Shown here: piece after piece, positions 50,419 through 57,084 of the stretch
Position numbering within the stretch: position 1 is the stretch's first letter
Layout of the letters: each line of letters starts with the position of its first letter
NCBI GenBank assembly: GCA_017518255.1
Contig: JAFWVK010000057.1
Span: 1 to 57,084, forward strand
Length of the DNA: 57,084 nt
DNA from: Oscillospiraceae bacterium
GTDB taxonomy: Bacteria; Bacillota; Clostridia; Oscillospirales; Ruminococcaceae
Direction of reading: 5' to 3'
Made by a program: the position numbers and the translations under genes
The notes under the pieces: model-generated
Told to the model about the DNA's origin: nothing
What the model saw: only the letters and a program-made list of their open reading frames with translations
Databases searched by the model: none

Positions 50419-51357
50419 TCAGAAATTCTCATCGGGAAGCAGTGCTTTTGCCTCCTGCATAATTTCCGCGATCATTTCCGCTGCGGGCTGTTCTTTATTT
50501 ACCAGACCGGAAATCTGTCCGGCGAGAAAGCAGCCTCTTTTTGCATCGCCCTCGGCAACGGCGGCACGAAGTGTGCCGACAGCCATCGCCTCCAGCTCTT
50601 CATCGGAAATATCTGTATATTCTGCCTTCGCATAAGCACGGGAAAACGGCGATTTCAGGCTCCGCACCGGATGTCCCAGCCGCTTTCCCGTCACAACGGT
50701 AGACGTATCTTTCGCTTTCAGAAGCCGCGCTTTGTACTCCGGATGCACAGTGCATTCCGTTGCCGCAAGGAAGCGCGTACCGATCTGCACGCCGCAGGCA
50801 CCGAGCATAACAGCGGCGGCAAATCCTCTGCCGTCCGCAATGCCGCCCGCCGCGATGACCGGAATTTCCACGGCATCGCAGACCTGCGGAACCAGCGCCA
50901 TGGTTGTCATTTCACCGACATGACCGCCCGATTCCGTGCCCTCTGCCACAACGGCATCCGCACCGGATTTCTGCATGAGCTGTGCCATTGCCGCGGTCGA
51001 GATGACCGGAATGACTTTCACGCCGGCTGCACGCCACATCGGGATGAATTCTGCGGGGCTGCCCGCTCCTGTGGTCACAACTGCGACCTTTTTCTCTGCG
51101 ATTACGGCTGCAAGCGCCGCAATGTTGTTGCTGCGGAGCATGATATTGACGCCGAAGGGCTTGTCGGTCAGGCTCCGTGCAAGGTCAATTTCCTCTGCAA
51201 GCTTCTGCGGGTCGCCGGCGGCTGCGGAAATGATACCGAGTCCGCCGCCGTTTGAGACCGCTGCTGCAAGACGCGCATCCGATATATGCGCCATGCCGCC
51301 CTGCATCAGCGGATAACGGGTTCCCAGCAGCTCACAGAGCACCGCTGTGCGCTGCAT
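50419..51357 (-). CDS. fabK: enoyl-ACP reductase II FabK
   Basis: A 312-residue FMN-dependent enoyl reductase of the nitronate-monooxygenase family. GVNIMLRSNN, VAEGTESGGHVGEMTTMALV and AAGGIADGRGFAAAVMLGA are its signature blocks. FabK replaces FabI in many Clostridia and Streptococci and gives triclosan tolerance. It lies 5 bp after acpP. Confidence 0.96.
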   Translation of the reverse strand: MQRTAVLCELLGTRYPLMQGGMAHISDARLAAAVSNGGGLGIISAAAGDPQKLAEEIDLARSLTDKPFGVNIMLRSNNIAALAAVIAEKKVAVVTTGAGSPAEFIPMWRAAGVKVIPVISTAAMAQLMQKSGADAVVAEGTESGGHVGEMTTMALVPQVCDAVEIPVIAAGGIADGRGFAAAVMLGACGVQIGTRFLAATECTVHPEYKARLLKAKDTSTVVTGKRLGHPVRSLKSPFSRAYAKAEYTDISDEELEAMAVGTLRAAVAEGDAKRGCFLAGQISGLVNKEQPAAEMIAEIMQEAKALLPDENF

Positions 51358-51362
51358 TTTAA

Positions 51363-51584
51363 TCAGCCCTGCTTGCTGTCAACGTAAGCGATCAGCTCTT
51401 TGACAGACTTGCCTGCTTCCTGCGCATCAATCTCAATGCCCAGTGCATCCTCAAGCTCCATCATGATTTCTGCCGCTTCGAGGGAATCCACGCCCAGATC
51501 GGCAAAGGTGGTTTCCTCAGTGATTTCGGATGCATCCATTTCGAGGTGGTCTGCAAGTACCTTGATAATTTTTTCGCTGTTCAT
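51363..51584 (-). CDS. acpP: acyl carrier protein
   Basis: A 73-residue four-helix carrier. The phosphopantetheine site is Ser34 in LGVDSLEAAEI. AGGAGG precedes the ATG. It is the shuttle for all intermediates made by the fab enzymes around it. Confidence 0.97.
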   Translation of the reverse strand: MNSEKIIKVLADHLEMDASEITEETTFADLGVDSLEAAEIMMELEDALGIEIDAQEAGKSVKELIAYVDSKQG

Positions 51585-51625
51585 AATCGGTTCCTCCTGA
51601 TAATTCGTTTCGGATAATAATTTAT

Positions 51626-51648
51626 ATACAAGCCGTTTCCGGCTGTAT
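51626..51648 (-). other. GAAA-loop hairpin before acpP
   Basis: On the minus strand ATACAGCCG-GAAA-CGGCTTGTAT forms a 9-bp stem with one bulged base and a GNRA tetraloop in the 102-bp gap between fabH and acpP. It may stabilise or process the mRNA so that acpP is made in larger amounts than its neighbours; this is inference. Confidence 0.45.
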
Positions 51649-51686
51649 AGGCTTGGGTTTGCGGCAGAATATCTTTGCAGAATGTT

Positions 51687-52643
51687 TCATCCCCAGCGGA
51701 TGATGCAGCCTGCGCCGGAAAGTCCGCCGCCGAAGGCGCTCATAGCGATGAGATCACCTTTTCTGAGCTTTCCGCTTCTTGCCAGCTCATCGAACGAGAT
51801 CGGCACGCTGGCAGAGGATGTATTGCCGTAGCGCTCGATATTCATATAGAATTTTTCAAGCGGCAGCTTCAGTCTTCTCGCGCAGAGATCAATGATGCGC
51901 ACATTTGCCTGATGCGGCACAATCCAGTCCAGATCCTGCGGAGTGATGCCTGCCTGCTCACAGAGCAGCTTGATGTCCTCCTCCAGTCTGCGCACGGCAA
52001 ACTTAAATGTCTCCTGCCCGTTCATGACGACTTTGTAGGGTGTAAGCTCCTTTTCATAGAAAGGGGAATTGCCCTTGCCTGCGGAGATTGAAAGTGCGGT
52101 GTCATTGCCCTGTGTAAACAGACGCGAGGCGAGATACTGCTCACCGGGCGCAATCACGAATGCACCGGAGCCGTCGCCGAAAATGACGCAGGTCGAGCGG
52201 TCTGTCCAGTCCAGCACCCTGCTCAGGCGTTCCGCACCGATGACCAGTGCATAACGAATTCCGCCTCTCGCGATAAACGCCGCTGCCGTATCCAGTGCAA
52301 ACAGGAATCCGGAGCATGCGGAATTGACGTCAAAGGCGGGGCAGTGTGCGCCGAGCGCAGCCTGAACCCTTGCCGAAAGCGAGGGACAAATGCTGTCTGA
52401 GGAAACCGTCGCCGCAATCATCAAATCAAGCTCTTCCGGCTGAATCCCTGCGGCATCCAGCGCGCGGCGGGCAGCCTTTTCTGCCATTTCCGCCGCCGAT
52501 TCATGCATGGAAATGCGCCGTTCATGAATGCCGACCCGCTGCATAATCCACTCATCCGAGGTCTCCACCATTTTGGAGAGATCATCGTTTGTCAGGATTT
52601 TTTCCGGCACATATGCGCCGGTTCCGAGAATCTGAATACTCAT
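51687..52643 (-). CDS. fabH: beta-ketoacyl-ACP synthase III FabH
   Basis: A 318-residue initiating condensing enzyme. The nucleophile is in VNSACSGFLFAL (about 112), His in VPHQANVRI (about 244) and Asn in YGNTSSASVPI (about 274). It determines the primer unit. AGGAG lies 10 bases before its ATG. It follows tetR by 43 bp. Confidence 0.98.
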   Translation of the reverse strand: MSIQILGTGAYVPEKILTNDDLSKMVETSDEWIMQRVGIHERRISMHESAAEMAEKAARRALDAAGIQPEELDLMIAATVSSDSICPSLSARVQAALGAHCPAFDVNSACSGFLFALDTAAAFIARGGIRYALVIGAERLSRVLDWTDRSTCVIFGDGSGAFVIAPGEQYLASRLFTQGNDTALSISAGKGNSPFYEKELTPYKVVMNGQETFKFAVRRLEEDIKLLCEQAGITPQDLDWIVPHQANVRIIDLCARRLKLPLEKFYMNIERYGNTSSASVPISFDELARSGKLRKGDLIAMSAFGGGLSGAGCIIRWG

Positions 52644-52686
52644 TTGCCAAGAACTCCTAAATTATACTGAAATAGGGCGGAGCCGC

Positions 52687-53265
52687 TTACAGCACCAGTC
52701 CGCCGAGAAAGCAGGTAAAGCCGAAGGTGAAATACCGGACGGCATCCTCCTTCGCAAGCTGCCGGGAAACTGCATCCGCATAATATCCGCGGCAGAAGCA
52801 CCAGATTGCATAGCAGAGCGCGTCCGGATCGACCTCACGCGCAAACCCCTGCTCCCGCGCATACTGATAATACTTTCTGATTTTTTCATCCCACCAGAGC
52901 CGGTTATCCTCTGTCAGGGAATCGTGTTCAAACACATAATACCGGAACTGCATTTTGACGTCATAGGTCTGCATCAGAATCTCGACGCCTGTCTGCACGC
53001 AAAAGCGCAGAAAGCTCTCTTTGTCGTGAAATTCCGGTTTGATATGCTCCCGCATCTGCACAACGGCGTTTTTATAGACAATCCGCAGAACCTCGTCACA
53101 GTTTGCAAAACGGTTATAAAACACACGGTTCGTGACGCCGAGTTCCGTAATGATTTTCTTGACCGTAACTTTATGTGCGCCTTCCTTCGCTGCGATCCGG
53201 GCAACAATTTCAATTATTTTATCCGATATTTCGTCATGAATTCGTTCTGCATGTTCTGCTGCCAT
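52687..53265 (-). CDS. TetR-family regulator at the head of the fatty-acid operon
   Basis: A 192-residue TetR-type protein. The helix-turn-helix is about 25-60 (KVTVKKIITELGVTNRVFYN), with a C-terminal ligand domain that is rich in Cys, Tyr and Trp. The ATG at 53265 follows AAAGGAG. A consensus promoter and a 28-bp palindrome lie upstream, so autorepression and control of the fab genes are likely. FapR- and FabT-type regulators are usual in Firmicutes; this is a different family. Confidence 0.88.
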   Translation of the reverse strand: MAAEHAERIHDEISDKIIEIVARIAAKEGAHKVTVKKIITELGVTNRVFYNRFANCDEVLRIVYKNAVVQMREHIKPEFHDKESFLRFCVQTGVEILMQTYDVKMQFRYYVFEHDSLTEDNRLWWDEKIRKYYQYAREQGFAREVDPDALCYAIWCFCRGYYADAVSRQLAKEDAVRYFTFGFTCFLGGLVL

Positions 53266-53301
53266 CCGGTTTCCAGCTCCTTTCGCGATCAGCGCCGTTC
53301 G

Positions 53302-53329
53302 GCACATAGTGTGCCGGCACAGTGTGTGC
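53302..53329 (-). promoter_or_regulatory. candidate TetR operator, 28-bp palindrome
   Basis: GCACATAGTGTGCC/GGCACAGTGTGTGC form two half-sites that match at 12 of 14 positions, with a perfect core TGTGCCGGCACA (53310-53321). It lies 2 bp downstream of the -10 box, where a bound dimer would block initiation. Confidence 0.6.
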
Positions 53330-53331
53330 TC

Positions 53332-53360
53332 ATTATACCACAGTTTCCGTATTCTGTCAA
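53332..53360 (-). promoter_or_regulatory. perfect sigma-A promoter of tetR-fab operon
   Basis: On the minus strand TTGACA (53355-53360) and TATAAT (53332-53337) are 17 bp apart, about 65 bp before the tetR ATG. Confidence 0.92.
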
Positions 53361-53439
53361 GCATCCTGTTTGTTTTCTTTTCGGGCAGTTTGCGTCCGAT
53401 GTCTGAAAAGCAAGCATTCGGGCGAATTTTGCGGGTCGG

Positions 53440-53635
53440 CGGGCAGTGCCCGGTCGGCAGTGCCGACAGCCGTTTCCGCTTCCCGATCTGATGGAGTATA
53501 GAACGTATCATAGTTTTGCTAGTCTGAACTGTGCAGATCCTATTTTGAAAGGGAAATAGATTCAGATTATTTTTTTCATTCTTTCTTTACCGTTTGTCCT
53601 GTCTCTCCTTTTGTTGGGCGCGGTGCGCAAGTGCG
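53440..53635. repeat. duplicated intergenic element, copy 1
   Basis: Starts with the AGT-loop hairpins CGGGCAGTGCCCG (53440-53452) and GTCGGCAGTGCCGAC (53453-53467), then CGTTTCCGCTTCCC and a 150-bp run through GAACTGTGCAGATCC and AAAGGGAAATAGATTCAG to GCGCGGTGCGCAAGTGCG. The run is repeated nearly base for base about 0.5 kb downstream. No gene with a ribosome site is present. Confidence 0.85.
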
Positions 53636-53950
53636 AGGGGAAGAACCACAGGGAGAGGGAAGTCGTCGCTGCCGCTCCGGTCTCCCCTCTCCCTAAGGTT
53701 TTCCCCTGCGCGCTCCCTCTTTCCTTACCCTCTCCTCTCTATGCCCTGCAATCCTTTAGAATTCCTGTGACTGTGCTTTTTCTGTTCTATCATAGAACGG
53801 GAAGCGGAATCGGAACCGCGCACTGCGCGGCGGAGCTTAGGGGGAAAGGGGTTCAGGAAAGCGGGGGCACGGGGGCGAAAACCTAAGGGGAAAGGGGGAA
53901 TAAGCAAACGATGTTTGCGCCGTCCCCCTTTCCCATTGGGTTGTCACCCC
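53636..53950. other. gene-free spacer between the two repeat copies
   Basis: This 315-bp stretch has a C/T-rich half (about 53680-53750) and a G/A-rich half (about 53840-53910), with imperfect inverted blocks: CCTAAGGTTTTCCCC, and AAAACCTAAGGGGAAA further on. A small hairpin TTCTATCATAGAA lies between. No supported gene is seen. Confidence 0.6.
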
Positions 53951-54176
53951 CGGTCGGCAGTGCCGACAGCCGTTTCCGCTTCCCGGCGGGCAGTGCCCGC
54001 ATCCAATACCGCTTCCCGATCTGATGGAGTATGGAACGCATCATAGTTTTGCTAGTCTGAACTGTGCAGATCCGATTTTGAAAGGGAAATAGATTCAGAT
54101 TATTTTTATTCATTCTTTATTCTTTCTTTACCGTTTGTCCTGTCTTTCCTTTTGTTGGGCGCGGTGCGCAAGTGCG
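53951..54176. repeat. duplicated intergenic element, copy 2
   Basis: Begins GTCGGCAGTGCCGAC (53953-53967), then carries an extra hairpin GCGGGCAGTGCCCGC (53986-54000) and a second CGCTTCCC unit before rejoining copy 1 at GATCTGATGGAGTAT. The following 150 bp match copy 1 with few differences, plus a short TTATTC expansion, and end again at GCGCGGTGCGCAAGTGCG. Confidence 0.85.
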
Positions 54177-54196
54177 GGCTCCGCGCCGGGAAGGGC

Positions 54197-54225
54197 TTGC
54201 CCTTTTGTCGGAACTGTGCTATAAT
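54197..54225 (+). promoter_or_regulatory. promoter of the MBL-fold gene
   Basis: TTGCCC (54197-54202) and TATAAT (54220-54225) are 17 bp apart, directly after repeat copy 2 and about 40 bp before the ATG. Confidence 0.7.
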
Positions 54226-54265
54226 ACAGTAATACAGTAAAAAACGGAAAGGAGGACAGTGCCGG

Positions 54266-55228
54266 ATGCCGATGCATAACGAAGAACGGAAATACCGGAA
54301 ACTGGAACGCAAATACCGGCGGGAATCCGCACGCGAAAAAAGAGTCCGCCTGCTCCGGAAATATTTGCCCGCTGCCCTCCTGATTCTTGCGGCAGCGGCA
54401 ATCGGTATCTTTCTGATTCTGCGTGAGAAACCGAAAACTGATCCCCCTGACAATAACAGCTTTAGCATCTGCGTTCTCGATGTCGGACAGGGCGATGCCA
54501 TTTTGCTCCGCTCGCAGGGACACGCCGCGCTGATTGATACGGGTGATTACGATCAGGGCAGAAAAATCGTGCGAATCCTGAAAGAACTGGGTATACAAAA
54601 CCTCGACTGCATCATCAATTCTCATCCGCACGCCGACCACATCGGCGGAATGCAGGAGATTTTGCGGGAAATCCGCACCGGTCAGGTTATCATTCCGGAG
54701 ATTCCGGATGCGCTGATTCCGGACACACCGTCCTTTCTTCATGCGCTGGAAACGGCAAAAAAACAGAATGTTCCGGTCAGAACTGCGATTACTCATCAGA
54801 TCATCCCGTTCGGAGAGGGAGAAATCGAGCTGCTCGGCACGGACAATTCAGCACGGGAAGACCTGAACAACTGCTCTTTGACCTGTATCGTGCGCTGCGG
54901 CGCATTCTCCTTTCTGTCTGCGGGCGATCTGGAAACGGAAGGGGAGCAAGCCATGCTGGATGCCGGACTGATTCCGCCGGTCACCTTTCTCAAGGTTTCG
55001 CATCACGGAAGCAGTTCCTCCACGGGAGAAGCGTTCCTTGCAGCCGCAAAGCCGCAGGCAGCCGTTATTTCCGTCGGCGCGGGAAATGACTACGGTCATC
55101 CTGCTCAAACGGTGCTCCGCCGCCTGAATGAAGCTGCCTGCCCCGTTTACCGGACAGATCTCGACGGCAGCATCCTGATTGTCACGGACGGCAAAACCTT
55201 CCGCGTGCAAACGCATTTTCAGCCGTGA
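54266..55228 (+). CDS. ComEC-like metallo-beta-lactamase-fold protein, membrane-anchored
   Basis: A 320-residue protein. Its very basic N-terminus (RKYRKLERKYRRESAREKRV) precedes one membrane segment (about 35-51), then a metallo-beta-lactamase domain with the DNA-uptake type motif FSICVLDVGQGDAILLRS, SHPHADHIGG (about 118-127) and VSHHGSSSST. It resembles the C-terminal domain of ComEC/Rec2 without the channel. Family members are thought to be nucleases or phosphodiesterases; the substrate is not known. ATG has GGAGG 10 bases upstream. A Met3 start is possible. Confidence 0.88.
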   Translation: MPMHNEERKYRKLERKYRRESAREKRVRLLRKYLPAALLILAAAAIGIFLILREKPKTDPPDNNSFSICVLDVGQGDAILLRSQGHAALIDTGDYDQGRKIVRILKELGIQNLDCIINSHPHADHIGGMQEILREIRTGQVIIPEIPDALIPDTPSFLHALETAKKQNVPVRTAITHQIIPFGEGEIELLGTDNSAREDLNNCSLTCIVRCGAFSFLSAGDLETEGEQAMLDAGLIPPVTFLKVSHHGSSSSTGEAFLAAAKPQAAVISVGAGNDYGHPAQTVLRRLNEAACPVYRTDLDGSILIVTDGKTFRVQTHFQP

Positions 55229-55304
55229 ATTCACAGCAGAACCGCTCTCAGAAGGTAGTTTTACATGATACTTTTGTGAAAAACTGAAAAATTCTGAAAA
55301 GGAC

Positions 55305-55333
55305 TGGACTTTTTCCGAAAAATCATGTATAAT
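55305..55333 (+). promoter_or_regulatory. promoter of the PrsA/SurA-like gene
   Basis: TGGACT (55305-55310) and TATAAT (55328-55333) are 17 bp apart, about 47 bp before the ATG, which follows AAAAGGAGG. Confidence 0.7.
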
Positions 55334-55380
55334 AGCTTTGTATCGAATTTTTCCGGAACGAAAAGGAGGCTTTTTCATTT

Positions 55381-56847
55381 ATGAAGCTGTTCAAAAAAGC
55401 CGCAGCGGCGCTTCTGGCGGTCGGAACCGCACTTGGCTGCGCATCCTGCGGCGAGAATACGGCAAACGCAATGAGTGTTGACGGATACGATGTCCGCGCC
55501 GGCATTTACCTTTACTATGTCACCAATGCCTATTCCGAGGCTATCAACGTCCTTTCCGAGGGCGGTCAGAGCTTCGAGAACGCCAAGACTTCAAAAGACA
55601 TCAAGAAAATTATGTCCAAGGCGAACATTGACAATGTTACTGCCGAAAAATGGATTCAGAACAAGGCTGCCGAGCATTGTTCGGATTTTGTCGAGGTTGA
55701 GCGGGAATTTGAGGCGCTCGGTCTGACGCTCTCCGGCACTGAGCTGGCACAGATTAAAACACAGACCGCATCGTATATGGCATACTACGGCGATTTCTAT
55801 GAAAAGACAGGAATCGGCGAGCAGTCAGTTAAGGACGTCATCACCAATGAATTCAAGCAGAATGCCATCTGGGAGGCGTATTACGGCGATGAAGGCTCGG
55901 TCGGTGTAAAAGAAGAAGATCTGAAAGATTACTACGCGGAGAATCACCTGCGGATTAAGTACATGGCGCTTCCGCTCAAGGACGGCGAGGGCAATCTGCT
56001 GAAAGGCGATGACAAGAAGCAGCGCGAGGCAATGGCTGAGGATTACATGAACCGGCTGAACAAAAAGCTCGGAGATGAGAACGCGCTGATGAACGAGTTC
56101 AATTATCTCATTGAGGAAGAAACGAACTATCAGACCTCTATCTCGGAAGCTGCCGTCACAACGACAGACGATCAGGGCAGCACCATCACCACCGCAACCA
56201 CCGCAAAGGTTACCACCAATGAAAAGGGTGAAACCGGCACAACGCCTGCCGAAGACGAAACCGGAACAGAAACGACAACAACCGTCACAACGGCTTCCGC
56301 AGACAGCACCGACGGAACAACAACAGAAACAACCGCCACCACCACGACGGCTACAACCGATACAACCGGCGATACAACCGAAACCACAACGACAACTTCC
56401 GTAACCGGCTATTCAAAGGACAATGAACATATTCTGGTTGTCAGCACGACTGCAAAACCGGAGGAAAAAGAATCCGATACCACAACTACCGAGCCGACAT
56501 ACACCCCCTGCAAGGCTGTGTATGACTGGGCGGCAGACAGCAAAACAGAGCTGCTGAAACCGGTTCAGATTCTCTCGGATGATGAGGAAACGATTTATAT
56601 TGCCGTGAAACTGGATATCCGCGACAGAATGACAACGGATGACCAATGGACAGACAGCGCGAAGGAATCTGCCCGCAATGATATGTATTACAAAGAATTC
56701 TCGGATATGATGCGGGAAAAAGCCGATAAGCTGACGGTCAAGCGAAACGAAAAAGCCTTCAAACGATATAAGGTTCTGGATGTCGATGTCGTCGGATACC
56801 AGAATGCGTTCATGTCTTATTATTACAGCAGTATGGGAATGAAATAA
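55381..56847 (+). CDS. PrsA/SurA-like foldase lipoprotein with Thr-rich insertion
   Basis: A 488-residue exported protein; the signal peptide ends near Cys20 or Cys23 (ALGCASCGEN), the likely lipid site. Residues 30-225 resemble the SurA/PrsA N-terminal helical domain (EKWIQNKAAEHCSDFVEVER), and IKYMALPL begins what looks like a PPIase domain. A Thr/Glu low-complexity stretch (about 258-375) interrupts it, and the strand VYDWAADSKTELLKPVQIL to a final AVKLDIRDR would complete the domain. The catalytic residues of parvulin cannot be confirmed, so chaperone activity without PPIase activity is possible. A terminator follows. Confidence 0.75.
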   Translation: MKLFKKAAAALLAVGTALGCASCGENTANAMSVDGYDVRAGIYLYYVTNAYSEAINVLSEGGQSFENAKTSKDIKKIMSKANIDNVTAEKWIQNKAAEHCSDFVEVEREFEALGLTLSGTELAQIKTQTASYMAYYGDFYEKTGIGEQSVKDVITNEFKQNAIWEAYYGDEGSVGVKEEDLKDYYAENHLRIKYMALPLKDGEGNLLKGDDKKQREAMAEDYMNRLNKKLGDENALMNEFNYLIEEETNYQTSISEAAVTTTDDQGSTITTATTAKVTTNEKGETGTTPAEDETGTETTTTVTTASADSTDGTTTETTATTTTATTDTTGDTTETTTTTSVTGYSKDNEHILVVSTTAKPEEKESDTTTTEPTYTPCKAVYDWAADSKTELLKPVQILSDDEETIYIAVKLDIRDRMTTDDQWTDSAKESARNDMYYKEFSDMMREKADKLTVKRNEKAFKRYKVLDVDVVGYQNAFMSYYYSSMGMK

Positions 56848-56863
56848 ACTGCACAGCGCTCAA

Positions 56864-56893
56864 AAAGCCCGCACCGGAAACGGTGCGGGCTTT
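56864..56893 (+). terminator. intrinsic terminator
   Basis: AAAGCCCGCACCG/CGGTGCGGGCTTT is a 13-bp perfect stem with a GAAA loop 16 bases after the stop codon; a short TTT lies at its 3' end and AAAAA on its 5' side, so it can act in both directions. Confidence 0.85.
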
Positions 56894-57084
56894 CAGCTTG
56901 TCGGGAAACCCGCTCTGCGGATTATAAAAGTTTCGGTCAAGCCTTTTCAAATGGATAATGCCCAGAAGGCAGCGCGGAATCCACGCAAACCAAATCCGAT
57001 AAAGTTAGCTGTGTTATTCGCTTTGAATAGCCAATAGCATTTTGAAATACCCATCCGATGGGGTGCTTCATAGCAAGCAGGATC
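56894..57084 (-). other. window end: possible partial ORF and repeat-like sequence
   Basis: On the minus strand an open frame enters from the window edge and runs 46 codons to a TGA at about 56948, including MGISKCYWLFKA and FIGFGLRGFRAAFWALSI. It is followed by CCGAAACTTTTATAATCCGC. This is similar in type to read-through repeats common in Ruminococcus-like genomes, so it may not be a real gene. No full gene can be called. Confidence 0.3.

Noticed and set aside
52661..52686. TATAAT before fabH as an internal promoter
   Set aside because: The ribosome site begins 2 bases after it, so a transcript from it would lack the site, and there is no -35.
53611..53886. 91-codon plus-strand frame in the repeat spacer
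   Set aside because: Low-complexity Pro/Leu/Ser translation, no ribosome site, and it starts within a repeat copy.
56150..56410. ACA/ACC-rich repeats as a possible microsatellite or RNA element
   Set aside because: They encode an uninterrupted Thr-rich linker in the foldase-like protein.

Overview
The window is chromosomal DNA from a Gram-positive, endospore-forming member of the Bacillota, most likely a gut Clostridia of the Ruminococcus/Oscillospiraceae type. The pointers are SpoIIID, an HrcA/CIRCE heat-shock operon, a FabK-type fatty-acid operon, a THF riboswitch on a FolT-type ECF transporter, BspA-like leucine-rich-repeat surface proteins, one of which carries a dockerin-like calcium motif, and many lipoproteins. 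Sigma-A promoters are very clear (TTGACA-17-TATAAT repeatedly), Shine-Dalgarno sites are strong, and GTG/TTG starts occur. Base composition looks moderately GC-rich with a few AT-richer genes (about 13.6-14.7, 30.3-30.6 and 42.4-45.0 kb). The species is not identifiable from this sequence alone.

Layout. 0-12.5 kb (minus strand): ychF, two lipoproteins, an unknown tail-anchored protein, then an overlapping envelope operon (OmpR-type response regulator, histidine kinase, zinc-ribbon/PASTA membrane protein, HtrA protease, beta-lactamase-fold lipoprotein), a Pro/Gln-repeat zinc-ribbon membrane protein and an esterase. 12.6-17.7 kb: a secreted LRR-dockerin protein, a divergent DUF4352-like/XRE pair sharing a symmetric inverted repeat, and the ylxM-ffh-rpsP-khpA operon with two small membrane-protein genes inside it. 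17.7-25.8 kb: AI-2E family permease, two BspA-like LRR proteins, DUF1015 protein, a divergent Nudix hydrolase, a tandem pair of paralogous membrane proteins and a HAD phosphatase. 26-32.4 kb: hrcA-grpE-dnaK-dnaJ chaperone locus with three extra small or unknown genes. 32.5-40.9 kb: an orphan PglX-like DNA methyltransferase, two membrane proteins, proC, folC-folT under a THF riboswitch, pfkA and spoIIID. 41-45 kb: a lipoprotein behind tRNA-Leu(UAG) and an M4 metalloprotease fused to a C-type-lectin-like domain. 45.2-53.4 kb: tetR-fabH-acpP-fabK-fabD-fabG-fabF-fabZ-accD-accA. 53.4-54.2 kb: a gene-free stretch holding a duplicated intergenic element. 54.2-57 kb: a ComEC-like metallo-beta-lactamase protein and a PrsA/SurA-like lipoprotein.

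Functionally the window is mainly housekeeping (SRP, translation, protein folding, fatty-acid synthesis, folate uptake and polyglutamylation) joined to a large envelope and secreted-protein set. The most unusual points are: an OmpR/PhoP-like three-hexamer box in front of the envelope-stress operon; a mirror-image operator pair between the XRE regulator and its divergent neighbour; a fatty-acid operon that lacks accB/accC and is headed by a TetR gene with a 28-bp palindrome; an isolated PglX methylase with no other BREX genes; a Cys-rich low-GC gene inserted between grpE and dnaK; a lipoprotein protease with a lectin-like domain; and a duplicated, hairpin-modular intergenic repeat. No complete new defence or biosynthetic system was identified.
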